Origin: Antennarius striatus
Taxonomy: Eukaryota > Chordata > Actinopteri > Lophiiformes > Antennariidae
NCBI RefSeq assembly: GCF_040054535.1
Contig: NC_090794.1
Location: 4,570,501 to 4,634,500, forward strand
Reading direction: 5' to 3'
DNA length: 64,000 nt
The notes under the pieces: model-generated
Databases searched by the model: none
What the model was told of the DNA's origin: nothing
Seen by the model: only the letters and a program-made list of their open reading frames with translations
Position numbers and translations under genes: made by a program
Shown here: positions 24,301 to 36,210 of the stretch, piece by piece
Layout: every line of letters starts with the position of its first letter
Numbering within the stretch: position 1 is the first letter of the stretch

Positions 24301-26632
24301 GTTTAAAGGTTTCCACAGTAATATAATCCTTTACTTTTCAATACGTAAAAATGAACTTTGCCATACATTAGAATGTTGAATGCTGATCAAAAAACATACT
24401 TCAAGAACAACTGAAATCCGTCTTTAACGCCTGTCTCAAAACACAGTCTCAATATTATTCTCCTGCTTCAACCGAGTGAGTTACAGTAAGGTATGTGGTA
24501 AACAAGGAAAAGGCAGTGAGTGTATATGTAGGTATGTGTGTGTGAAACGACAACAGCAAAAGTAGGTCAGCGCATTGGCCAGCCAGAACACACAGGCGTG
24601 GTGACCGAGGGAGGGGTGAGGAGGGGAGGAAGCACGCTGCTGTGTGAATGTGCAGGTCAGTGCCTCCGCCGAGCTGCTATAGAAATGCTATAGCTGGGCT
24701 GTTACATCAGCTTACATCAGCCATTGTGCCTTATAGACGCACACACAGTATTCACACAATATTTGTCCCTTCTCCCTTACATGACCTACCCCACCCTGAC
24801 CTAAAGCTACCTCTGAGCTTAAACTTAAACAGAGTCTAAACTGCTTTTCAAGTCTCTTTTTCTGCTTCTGTGACCAACAGATAAACAAGATTTCACACTC
24901 AAGATGTATTCAAAGACCTCCCAGCATCTCCACTCTGCTCCAAGTACAAGTGAGCGATTTGCCTTTGTAAGAGAGTTCCGCAACCACACATCTCTGCCGC
25001 GTTGTTATGTAACCCTTGTATTGTGATGAGGATGTGAGGCCCCGTCCACACGATGACGGATTTTTTTAAAACGCAACTTTTTTGTTGCGTTTACACCTTC
25101 CGTCCACATGACAACGCAGATATCCGGAACGAAAACGCAACTTTTCAAAACGCTGGCCTAGGTGGATTTTTTTAAAAACGCCGGGTCTGCGTTGTCGTGT
25201 GGACGGTGTATCCGCAACTTTTTAAAAACACTGATGTCTTGCCTGCGACGAAAACCTCTGACGTCATATTTATGGGCATGTGTGTTGTGACAACAAAACA
25301 CGAAGGATTCCTATTGGATAAAATTTGACTCAATACTGCCACCACATGGTTTGGCATGCTTATAGCTGTCGTCGAAAACGCACTGGTGCGAGACTTTTAA
25401 AAAACGCTGTCGTGTGGACGCAAATCATTTTTGATGCGTTTTTAAAAAGTTGTGTTTTCAAAAAAATCCGTCATCATGTGGACGGGGGCCTAAGTGGTGA
25501 TTTTTGAGGCCATGTGATTGTGAAGAATAAAAGAAATGAGAAGCAATGTGACAAACTGGGAATATATAAAGAAGAAGTCTAAAAATCAAGTTTATTGATA
25601 TATACAGTAGTTTTAAACCATTTTTAAAATTAATTTAATGTCTGCTGAACTTTTAGCGCCGATTAATTTGTTGAAATGTATCATTGATTTGTTCTCTAAC
25701 AGGTCAAAAACATTTTTAACTAGAACCAATGCAGTCAGACTGCAATATCCCGCGACACCCCTGATTTAAAATTTTTACCCTGACCTCCTTGTATAGGTCA
25801 AAGATCAAAGCTAGTGCTCTGACCTACTGTCATTGACCAAAGCACTAGCTTTGATCTATGGTCTTACTCACAGTGGACTTTTCCTTCGTCTTTCTATCTT
25901 ATCCTGTTCCTGAGTGTAAAAAAGTTGAAGTTTGACTTTGACCTTGTTTTCTCAAGGTCATCATCTAATTTTCATCCCCTTTGCTGCCCAAGTAATGTGC
26001 TTTTTGTTTCATATTTCCATCTGCAATGGGTGGGAAGATATTTGGTAAACTAACAGATGGACGGACGAACGAACATGTGAACACTGACAATTACAATACA
26101 TCACTGCTTTGAAGCGGGATGTAAAAAACATCCATAGCGACGCTAACCAGTAATACTCAATATATGTGAATCAAGGATGACATAAAAAAGAATAAAGAAA
26201 CATTTCTTCATATCTGGGAAACAAGTGAATGTTTGCTCTTTTTCAAGTAAGGATGATTTTTTTAATCATTAAAGCATTTGTTTGTTTTGTTTTTTCAGAT
26301 CTGTTTCACGGCTAACAACAAATAATCTGATAAATAACAGCCAACATTATGATCATCTGCACACTTTAATTTTTTTACACTGCATTATTGATCCAAAATA
26401 CCATGACATACTCTGGGTGGATCAATATAAATGGATTTCTTCACCTTTCCACCAACTTAACATAAATCATTGAGGACTCTTATAATCTGACCTTGTAGTA
26501 TAATGCCTGTGATGTCAATAACACAATATAACTGGGCGTTTACCTTTGCCCTGATGTGTCGCATGGCGAGCCCTTCCTCTTGCGTGACTCTTGCGCGGCA
26601 GGGTCCAGGGGGTTTTCCCCGACTGCACTCAT
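12378..26632 (-). CDS. ncoa1: Nuclear receptor coactivator 1 (SRC-1), 20 coding exons
   Basis: A p160 coactivator: it binds ligand-loaded nuclear receptors through LXXLL motifs and recruits CBP/p300 and arginine methyltransferases in the nucleus. Exons in transcript order (left-right coordinates): 26544-26632, 23042-23208, 22713-22819, 22418-22595, 22040-22219, 21571-21663, 20989-21129, 20627-20774, 18611-19604, 17976-18203, 17016-17364, 16598-16780, 16395-16509, 15666-15834, 15015-15332, 14525-14635, 13659-14064, 13312-13480, 13024-13213, 12378-12557. All have AG/GT borders and matching phases, and they sum to 4515 bases (1504 residues plus stop; the human protein has about 1441). The start [20 protein letters not shown] aligns with the mammalian N terminus, and the end [10 protein letters not shown] is specific to NCOA1 rather than NCOA2 or NCOA3. 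The exon 10 donor (GTACAG) is the weakest junction. Confidence 0.95.
15666..17364 (-). CDS. ncoa1: ncoa1 exons 11-14: linker and CBP-binding AD1
   Basis: Exon 11 (17016-17364) starts with [11 protein letters not shown] and then a Gln/Pro/Ser-rich stretch of short repeats of the form QLQSP. Exon 14 (15666-15834, residues 991-1047) encodes activation domain 1, which binds CBP/p300. Visible pieces are [20 protein letters not shown] and [19 protein letters not shown], nearly unchanged from mammals. Exons 12 and 13 (16598-16780, 16395-16509) are poorly conserved; their placement rests on phase and splice sites. Confidence 0.9.
18611..19604 (-). CDS. ncoa1: ncoa1 exon 9: receptor interaction domain
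   Basis: A 994-base exon (residues 368-699) rich in Ser, Pro and Thr. NR box 2 is LHRLL at residues 637-641 ([12 protein letters not shown]) and box 3 is LLRFLL at 689-694, followed by DTDEK. The place where mammals have box 1 (LVQLL) reads PNQLL at residues 582-586. An Asn run encoded by GTT repeats on the plus strand (about 18903-18921) lies just before the Pro-rich linker. The downstream neighbour, exon 10 at 17976-18203, carries the VRIKVEK segment seen in mammalian SRC-1. Confidence 0.93.
20627..26632 (-). CDS. ncoa1: ncoa1 exons 1-8: bHLH-PAS region
   Basis: Residues 1-367. An early basic patch RKRKGSPCD is followed by the helix-loop-helix ([18 protein letters not shown] to [12 protein letters not shown], residues about 33-85). 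PAS-A begins at [20 protein letters not shown] (residues from about 122). PAS-B covers residues about 260-367, including [18 protein letters not shown] and [12 protein letters not shown]. This region mediates partner binding and is the best conserved part of the family. The acceptor of exon 8 is a tandem CAGCAG at 20775-20780. The acceptor tract of exon 8 runs through a CA/GT microsatellite (about 20782-20835), and the donor of exon 6 lies next to another (about 21510-21560). Confidence 0.93.
25037..25491. mobile_element. MITE with long terminal inverted repeats
   Basis: A 455-base element. The left end AGGCCCCGTCCACACGATGA and the reverse complement of the right end (AGGCCCCCGTCCACATGATG) match, and the similarity continues through GACGGATTTTTTT and AAAACGCAACTTT. 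Internal sub-repeats of the type GTGTGGACG and AAAACGC run in both directions. No coding capacity. A clear target-site duplication is not visible, so the superfamily is left open. Confidence 0.8.
25803..25856. repeat. Perfect 16-base inverted repeat
   Basis: GATCAAAGCTAGTGCT at 25803-25818 is repeated exactly in reverse complement at 25841-25856, with a 22-base loop. The flanks (ctgacctccttgtatag, tgaccttgttttctcaagg) look like part of an old interspersed element. Confidence 0.75.
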
Positions 26633-26649
26633 TTTCAGCTTCAACTGAC
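26544..26649 (-). other. ncoa1: ncoa1 start-codon exon with 17-base leader
   Basis: The acceptor CCCCTCTGCAG ends at 26650. The exon carries 17 bases of 5' UTR and then ATG at 26630-26632. The ATG context (CTGAAAATGAG) has A at -3. An earlier in-frame ATG read from the intron side is not in the exon. Confidence 0.85.
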
Positions 26650-28032
26650 CTGCAGAGGGGAAACACACGGGAAAGCAAAGGGAAGCTTTAACGTATGGCC
26701 GGGATACAGCGGTGCCAGGAACATTCACTCTCAGATGGTTTGAACCCAGTGCTAACCTGACAGCACCATAGCAGCAACAGCAGACTGCTGTAGATTCTAT
26801 GTCTTGTGTTATTCATGACTGACATTGAAAATCACACAAAAAGATTTGTCCACAACTACAGACACATGCGTTTATTGGTAAACCACATCTCTGTGTTTCT
26901 GTTTCTGCTGTCTTTCCCACACGAACACAGGGATAACAAAGCATTTTAAGGCCAACCATCATCAGCTTAATAGAACTGAAAGGACATACAAATATTTTAA
27001 TTCTACTTTGAATGCAGATGAAAGCAGCAACACCCATCAAATTCTGGCACAAGGACAACACCACCAGTGGTGGCAAGGCTTCACATAACATCTCTAAAAA
27101 CACTTGAATCTGTGATAACACTACTGTTGATTGCATTACACTGGAAAACCTCGGCTAATAATTTCTCTTGTGCGTTTCTAACATTCCTTTTCAGTCTCCC
27201 TTAATAGGCTTGAGCCCGTTCTCCATCTGCAGAACGTACAGCTTGCATCCCTTGTGCTGCATCAGTGGGGTAACCATAGCAACAGGAAACGCTGCAACGT
27301 TTGATGAAGCACATCGTGTATAGAGGTTCCTGAACAAGCTGTTAAGCCAAATCATCAAGTTAATTCCCTGTCAGCGGTATCAGGAATTTAATTTAAGTAG
27401 AGACTCAAAGCTACATAAATATGAGCAAGAAATTAATTTCTGTTGTGTTTAGCGAAGTTGAGAGACAGATGGGTTTTTATTAAAGCTTTACTAACCTGGA
27501 TGTTTTGTAGACAAATCAACAAATTCTGAAAATAACCCCAGAAACTCTACTTTATAACCAGGATGTGACAAGTCCATTTGACTTTCAATGTGTTTACACT
27601 TAAACTACCGACATAAAATCTTTTAAATTCATGAAAACTCCAGTTTAAAAAAAACATAACAACCCAGCATTGTCACAATCCAGAGTGCAGCCACATGGCC
27701 TTGCAGCTCACATGATGCTAATTCTTTCTGACAAACCTTGTTTATGTTTCACCTCAAAACACCCCTCTCCTCCTTGGCCCTCCGTGTGCTGCTGAAACGC
27801 AGCATCTAAAAAAGATCCATCAGCCTCAGTGAGAAATGAGACCACTGCAGCACATGAGCACTCAACGGAAATACAAATTAGCCTGGTTTCTAAAAGCTTG
27901 GGAGAAGCAGGTGCTGTACAGCTGAAATGTTTAAATAAGTCAATTTACTATGCAAGAAGCGACGGGTGGAAACGAGCTCTCTCTGACAAATAACATGCAT
28001 CACAAATTATGAGACTAGATCAGGGTTTATCA

Positions 28033-28037
28033 GTGTG

Positions 28038-28110
<73 letters not shown>
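28033..28110. repeat. (GT)n microsatellite
   Basis: Thirty-nine GT units with one GC interruption near the left end. Confidence 0.95.
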
Positions 28111-28112
<2 letters not shown>

Positions 28113-28464
28113 CAAGGCCATGTACAATACAATGTCAACTACAAGGATGAGTTCATTACTGTCACCTCATCTTTTTCTGTGTGACTTTCATATTAGGAAA
28201 ATCACACTTCTTCAGGTCTCTACATATACATAGTGGGGTCCTCCCTAACCAGACCAACTCCTAGAATCTGGTAAACAAACACTTCCTGCATCAATAGATA
28301 TTTGGAGTTTTAGGAATTCATGGAATCAAAACGATTGGAATTTGATAGAATACTGTTTGTGACGTAATATTCATTTTGTGACGTAATTTACGTAACAGAC
28401 TGCACTCTGTGATTGACAATATTGATTGGTTGACATGACCAAGGGCGTGGCAATCCCCGAAGGG

Positions 28465-28727
28465 GTAGTTCGTTCAGGCTACGGTAGCATTATGTGGTAA
28501 TGTCCTTGCTCAGAGCTACACACTAACAAGCTGTTGGACTCAGTTAGCATTTGGCTAACTAGTTAGAGGTCCACTTCAGTGACGTGTGCGAGCATGTGCG
28601 CGCGCACGCGCGTGTAGTTCGTGATCAGGCTATGGTAGCGGTGTGTGGTAACAATCTGGATCAGAGCTACACACTGAAAGTTCCTCATAAGCTGTTGAAG
28701 TAAGCTAGCATTTGGCTAACTAGTTAG
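28465..28727. repeat. Two diverged direct repeats of about 100-115 bases
   Basis: Copy 1 at 28465-28566 and copy 2 at 28614-28727 share GTAGTTCG, CAGGCTA, CAGAGCTACACACT, AGCTGTTG and AGCATTTGGCTAACTAGTTAG in the same order. Between them lies a CG-alternating tract (gtgcgcgcgcacgcgcgtg). Probably the inside of an interspersed element. Confidence 0.75.
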
Positions 28728-29514
28728 CAGTTGGTGTGTATGTGTGTCGGCCTGAAGCTATCCCTAACATCACAGCGAACACATAAACAGTTGGACATTA
28801 ATTACTAATTCAGAACTATTGTCTGTTTTTTGGTGAATGAAAGCAGCTTTAGCTGTTGTAAGCGATCGGAGAGCTGCGTGTATCCACACATACACACACA
28901 CACATAGCCATGCGAGCGCACGAGAATACAAGAGAAAAACTTGGTCCTACCGGTAAAATACCATGTTTCATTAGTTTGCAGTAGCTTAGCTCCCTTGTTA
29001 TCCACAAGCTCTCGTTGTCCATAACGATTTTCAGAAAACACAGTGTAATTATCTCACTGGCCAGTCTGATCATGTTTACACAATGAGCAACACGTCTTTG
29101 TTCAGCAAAGACTGAGGAAGTAGGTCCTCGCTTAGCGCCGAAAAAACAACTGTTGTATCGTGAAAAACAACAGTGCAAAACACGAGAAGAATCGGTGAAA
29201 TTAGTGAAAATTAAAAAAGTTGCAGACAATGGCAATCGATCGATCTGTAATGCAGGCGCATTCCAGTGGCCAAGTAAACAAACGCACGTGAACGCACTGG
29301 GGAGGGCAGTGTTGATTGGTCAGCTCAGAGGGGGGGAGGGAGATAGGGAAGGCTCTAAGGGGGTAGGGAGGAGGAGAGACGGAGATGAGAGCTACGCCCC
29401 ATTAAAACAGACCTTCACAAAGCGGAGGAGGATCTATCAATATTCAATGAAAGATATTGAGAACCACGGATCACTTTGAGGCAAGACATTTCAAATACAG
29501 TGTAGTTGGACTTT

Positions 29515-29562
29515 GGCAGCAGAATGACATCAATTTAAAAAAGCATAATATGGGACCTTTAA
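29515..29562 (+). mobile_element. End fragment of a DNA-transposon-like repeat
   Basis: The sequence ends CATAATATGGGACCTTTAA, a terminus common to non-autonomous DNA transposons of teleosts by general knowledge. The matching inverted end was not found to the left, so the element is either truncated or much diverged. Confidence 0.4.
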
Positions 29563-32500
29563 CATAAAAACACAACATTAAAACAAACACAAATTTCATG
29601 CAGGTCCTAAACAGCCTCTGTCCCATTTAGGTATGAACTACACAAACCTAAAGGTTTGCGGTAGATCTTCACTTAAACTGCTGGAAGTTACAAGGTGGAG
29701 ATTCCATGGATCTGAACTGTTTGATCACTACATCCCACAGAAACCTGACAGTGCTACCATTGGACAGAGATCTGTGGGATGTGGAGGCCAAGCCAGCACC
29801 TTGAACTTGTTGTTGTTGTGTGACACCGCCCACGACCTGCACTTTGTCCAGCTGAAGTGATGTTGTCACTCAACCAAGTGACAACAGCGCTGCATTCACT
29901 AATCAGCAGCTAAAGTACAGTGAAATCCCCCACACTCGCTCAGCTTAGTTTACACTCCCTTAGATAGGAGAAATTATCTTTAATGATGTTTAGAATTCTG
30001 GATTCAGATAATATGGATACCACCACACTCAAATAGATTGCTAAATCAACCTATTTATGTCCTTTTAAGTTAATTCTGCTGAACTGTAATAGATATTAGC
30101 TTTTGTAAAAATACACCAAATCTTTACCATCAGTCACGAAGACTCGTGGTCTTTGCATGGTGAAGTTCACAAAGTGTCAGACTGATCTTGGATCTTAATG
30201 GGAGTGAACAGGTTAGCAAACACCAACTTGATGCTATTGTTGTACTGTATATAAACTGTGATGGTCCGCACATCTCCCTCCGGACTGGATGAGATCCAAA
30301 AAATATAAAATGAAAACCGATCAGTGACAACGGTAAACTCACTGGCATATGATCATCTCTTCTACTTGAACGCTCCCCTGAGAAAACCCGGGTCTTGCCA
30401 CTTGAGTGGACGCTACTTTGAGCACCCAAATCTCCCCCATGGCAAAAACATTCCCTGATGTCAGGTAGGGGAGTAATGGATGAGAATTACAGCGAGAGAG
30501 GTAGAGGAGGGAGGATTTCAGAGTAGATGAGAGAGGAGATGGAAAGAGCCAGAGTGACACAAACACACATTCATTATCCTTATTAGTCCACCTAATGTAT
30601 ATACAAGCTTCCACTCCATTTTCATTATTTAGGCTTCTTTGAGAACACAAATCATTTTGGATACGAACAAAAAGCAGAGAGTGGTTTCCTAAAGGATTAC
30701 TGGAGCCCCACTTAGAGCTCCACCAGTTCACATCCTGAACCTAATGTACATTAAATTATACAAATTGTTTAGTAAAATGTAAAAAGAAAGAACCCAAAAA
30801 AACCCTTGACATTGCCATAGATTTTATACGTTTCCATTTAGATGTGAAACTCAAAATTTCATATTATTCCGGGGATGTTATGACCGCTAGGATCACTAAG
30901 GTACGGAGTATTTTCTGTGTAAATAAGGATAATAGAAAAAAAACTACAATAACAGGTGACATCAGAATCTCTGACAGCAGGTGTTATCCTAGTGGAATGA
31001 GCAATTTAAGCATCTACATTTTATGTCTGACTGTACTATTATGCATACAGATGCATGCCCACACCCCCTACTGCAACGACTTGGTTCATCCCATGAGAAG
31101 CTGCTCAGTCACTTTTGCTCAGGCCCACCCTCTGGAATATAGGACATGAGAATGTACACCCCCTCAGTTGATGGCGGCCGCTGTGCACCTCCTGACTAGT
31201 GGATTATATTTCGTACGCACAGCCTTATGGACAGGTGGAACTCTGTAAACCATCACTACTGTGGAGCGTAGTTTGAACAGCTTGAAATGAGCAGCGGCCC
31301 CTCTAGTCAGAACTGGGCTGCATGTGGCCTCCACATGAGCTCCGATTGATTGATGAGTTCAGGCTGTTATTGATAAATTACTACAGACACGTGTCCAAAC
31401 ACACTGCTGTGTTCCAACACGAATTTCAAGTAAGTCAGTCAGCGTACCTGTTAGTACAGTTTTTTTTATTGAAATATTGTATTGATTCAAACATATTATA
31501 CATGTTTGCACATTTATACCACAACTTCAAATCTGACATTTCAGTTTACAGTGATTTTATTTGAGATACCATTGTAATGTTAGGTTTACAAACATGAGTC
31601 TGCTTGCAAAATCAATGTCAATGTCTAAGACTTAATTTATGCGTTTTTGTTTTTTTTTAAAAAGATCTAGACTAACACATTTATTAATTTCTGACTCTGG
31701 GAAAGTTCCAACGTTAACATAGATTTTTAGAGAAATTAGGACAGCGCTGCTAGAGTTACATTCCCTCTCCGTATTTCGCCAAAGGTAAAATAAAGGACAG
31801 CTGCACTACTAGAACATACTTGTGCAGCAATGTGCTTATGGTATGTTTGAGGCACCTTTCCAATGCCTTCTCTCAATCTGTAACAACATGTAAGGACGGC
31901 GCTGCTCATGGTTTAATGCTAACATTTCAAAAAGCCATTTAAATCATTAAGTCAGAGAACCCCAAATAACCTGGATTAAAACTGAAAAAAAGCTTTCAAG
32001 GAGCAAACACCTGACCTGTCAGCTCCACTGTGCCCTCAACCAATCAGAAGCCCCCTCTTCAGCTTTACTAAAATCACAGTGATTAACTAAAGGTCCAGAA
32101 AACAACAGAAAGAAAAAGATCAAAACAAAGCAGTCGAGGGAGATGTGTGAGGTAGGTGTTCATTCAAATACAGTATATTTGACCGGGATAAAAGCTAGCG
32201 GGCAACGTTAACACACATTCCAGAATGTCACGGCGACACGCAGGTGAGGTGCTAGTTTTCCTCTAGGGCTGAGGTGCATTTTTACCCCACAGATAACACC
32301 ACTCATTTTTCCAGCAGTTGAGCAAACAGCAGATGTGACGTCTCTTAGTTTTGAAAAGCCGCAGCACTTACTAAAAGACATGCCGTAGTTTATAAAGTAC
32401 ACCGCACTGCTGCCAGATCAGAAGTTTCACATTTAATCAACTGTGCCTCTTTTAAGCAAAGGCATATTCTTCCACACAGGGACAGACGTTAGCTCGTGGA

Positions 32501-32664
32501 ATATCATGTCAATATGGTTCTGACTGTATCAATTTTTCTCTCACTTGAAGAGAAGAAGAATGAACTTTAATGTTTCCCTTGGGTAAATGTTCTTTTCACT
32601 CTGTTTACTATATATAATGAACATACATAGAAGTGTGTGTGTGTAGGCCCCTGAAACAAACAAA

Positions 32665-32667
<3 letters not shown>

Positions 32668-32703
<36 letters not shown>
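32668..32703. repeat. (CA)n microsatellite
   Basis: A run of CA units preceded by a short AAAC repeat (ctgaaacaaacaaacaaa). Confidence 0.9.
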
Positions 32704-32705
<2 letters not shown>

Positions 32706-34599
32706 GGCAGTAGGCATGCAATGTATACACAGCGGGAGGCAGAGTGACGGGCAGCTCCATCTGATGGGTGTGGGGGGTGCGTTGCTTGGGGGCACCTTGG
32801 CAGTGCTCAGGGGGTGGGCTGACGCCTCCCACTACCGCCCCATTATTCCTAGACTCATCTTCAGACTTCATGCTACAGAAAAATCCAACCATGCAATGCG
32901 CAAATATTTGCAGAAAGAGCTTAAGACTAAAGATATGGTCATGATCAGTAGTTCTGCAAACCAATTTGTAAAAAAAATTAGCCAACATTGAATAACCACA
33001 GCTAAGCCACTTTCAATCACTTTATTTGTTCTACTTTTGAAAATTAAATTTATGAATCAATATATCTGTCATTTATGTTATTGATCAATGCACTTGTCTT
33101 TGTGGTTTTATTATATTTTGAGAAAATGACAATCCTTCCGACTGAAAAATGGTTAGGTGAAATGTTTGCGTGATGTCATTATGCGTTTTTAACAGACAAA
33201 AACTCCATGGTGGGGTCCTTGAAGGGGCTTTCCTTCTCTAACACATACCCTATTAAGTTCCAGTCCATTGTTTCTGATCATCTGTTTACACCCTGACACA
33301 GGATGTTTACCAAAAGTAAGAAATAACTCCACAAAACTACGACATTTAACTAGATTCCTCGCGCCATAGGATACATACTGTGGTGCCAATAGAGGAACGC
33401 ACTTTCTGCTGAAAATTAGCAGGTGTTTGAATTTAAATTATTATGAGACACAAGTTCAGCAATCACATTCTACAGGAAAAGAACTGTCAGTGGTGGATGA
33501 CCTATAGCGGAATGTGTTGCTGGACAACAGACCAATGGCAGCCTAGTTCCCATGGCATCAGCCTTTGTTTTGTCACCTCCTCCAATTCACATGAGGCCCA
33601 GGAATCAGAACCCTAATATAACACATAATGTTTACAGATTTAAGGGCTTCAAAGAAGCCATTACAAAATTGTCAGATTTAATGAACAATATGAAGTGGTG
33701 AGTTGCAGTCAATAGTTGGCTGTTCTTAGGAACTTTTCCCATCGATGTTGAAATAGGAGCAGAAGAGTCAGAACTAAGTGTAAGATTACATACAAATACT
33801 GTCAAACGTGAAACACGAGCACGTATATTAGTACACAGAATGAGGACTATCCCATTGTCCTGGTCAGACAGAGGATAACTCCCATTCTACTGTATATAAT
33901 AAAAATAGTGCCGAAACACATCTGAAAAACTATGAGCATTTTCTGAATACCATAATGACATCATCCTTTTCTACATCCAAATCTGCCTTGCCCACCGCCT
34001 ACATGTCATTGCTCACCTAATTTGGAATCTCACACACGTTGGCAGCCAGACAGCTAATTCTAGATGAATATTTATCGTTTATTGAACTCGACTGTGTGGA
34101 ATTGGAGTGTGAATATGAGTGTGTGTGTGTCCTCGTTTCAACCCGGGAAATGCTAAGGGAGGCCTAGTGAGACATGCTGCGATGTTGAGAGTGGGTGGGC
34201 CACAAATCTCAGATACAACATACGGCTCAGGGAAATAATGCAGGGAGGCCAAAAACAGAGTGGGGGCATTATCTTTCTTCTCCCTTGCTCGACTATTAAT
34301 TTAGCTTAAACTCACTGATCTTCTAAAATATGATGAATGACAGACTATGAAGTCTGTGTGGACACAATAATGCCTGGAGTCACCTTGCTGTTGATTATGT
34401 TTTGCAGACTGACAGGGTCTTTATTATAGTTTTTATATCATTAAAATTGGTAGCATATATTTCCCATCTTTCATCAGAGAGATAAAGTATTTATAAACAC
34501 ATTACAGGAAAAAAAAATCAATATTAAAACACAAATTGTCCAAATGAAAATTAGTGTAAACGGACATAGATGGAGAAACATGATGCAAACTTCACTTAC

Positions 34600-34816
34600 T
34601 TGATCTAGGGCTTCAGTGGGTGAGTCATGTGGTGGCTGTGGTGGCCTTGTTCAGGGCTCCGGGCAAATAAAAAGGGGCGAAAGGGAGACTCTGGGCGATA
34701 TCAGTGGCAGGCAGGCAGCTTGGAGTCGAGATGATGGAACAGTGGTGGTAGCGTTATGGCTCCACGACCCCTCTGTCACGCAGCACCATCCCAGGTGCAG
34801 GGAGAAGCCGATTGGC
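34600..34816 (-). other. ncoa1: Probable 5' UTR exon of ncoa1 with two uORFs
   Basis: A 217-base segment, richer in G and C than the intron around it, bounded by an acceptor (CAATCCTAG before GCCAATCGG) and a strong donor (CAA followed by GTAAGTGAAG). In transcript sense it has two short upstream ORFs: ATG at 34787-34789 to TAA at 34754-34756 (11 codons), and ATG at 34626-34628 to TAG at 34605-34607 (7 codons). Mammalian NCOA1 also has non-coding leader exons. The call rests on splice signals and composition only. Confidence 0.6.
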
Positions 34817-35450
34817 CTAGGATTGAGTGAAGAAATGAGAAATGGATGTTAGCATGCTTTTTAGGGGATGTTACTGATATGACTGTTATTAATCAAGGAC
34901 ACTGACAGTTGTATCTGGAGATAAATACTGTAATTCAGTAAATATTCTTTTTTATTGCATTAAGAGACCACATCTACATAACTCTTACTAGGCGTCAAGA
35001 GACGGCAGAAATGTGCCTAAATGTTCTTTAATTTTTAAAAAAAATTTGTGTAAGACTAAGAAAAGCAGTCATTAAAATCCTGTAAACCTTTAAAGTGTCA
35101 ACATGAGTGTCTGTCTGATGATAATCAGAATTTTTTATGCACAGTCAAGTAGAAATCTATTAATTGAATGAGTCGACATCATCTGTCATAGCGATCAAGA
35201 TACAGTCACGAGGTTCAGTCTCAGGATATATAATGCCACGATAAATCAAAGTCCAAATCTGCAGAATTGATTACTTGTGGATTGATGAGTTATCATAGCA
35301 TTTGGCCAAGATTGACCCTACAGATGACAAGCATTAAGGAGAAATCAAATTTCTTTGTCCTGAACACATACCCACAGCATTTTTTTCAAACGTGCCACAT
35401 TTGCAAAATAAAAATGCAGAAAAAAATAGACACTTAAGAACCTAAAAAGA

Positions 35451-36210
<760 letters not shown>

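Larger units (their letters stand above)
23209..26543 (-). other. ncoa1 intron 1 of the coding region
   Basis: No coding exon recognised. It contains the MITE at 25037-25491, the hairpin at 25803-25856 and otherwise AT-rich unique sequence. Confidence 0.8.
26650..34599 (-). other. ncoa1 leader intron, downstream part
   Basis: No coding exon recognised. It holds a GT microsatellite, the duplicated segments at 28465-28727, the transposon end near 29562, and a CA tract at 32668-32703. Confidence 0.7.
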
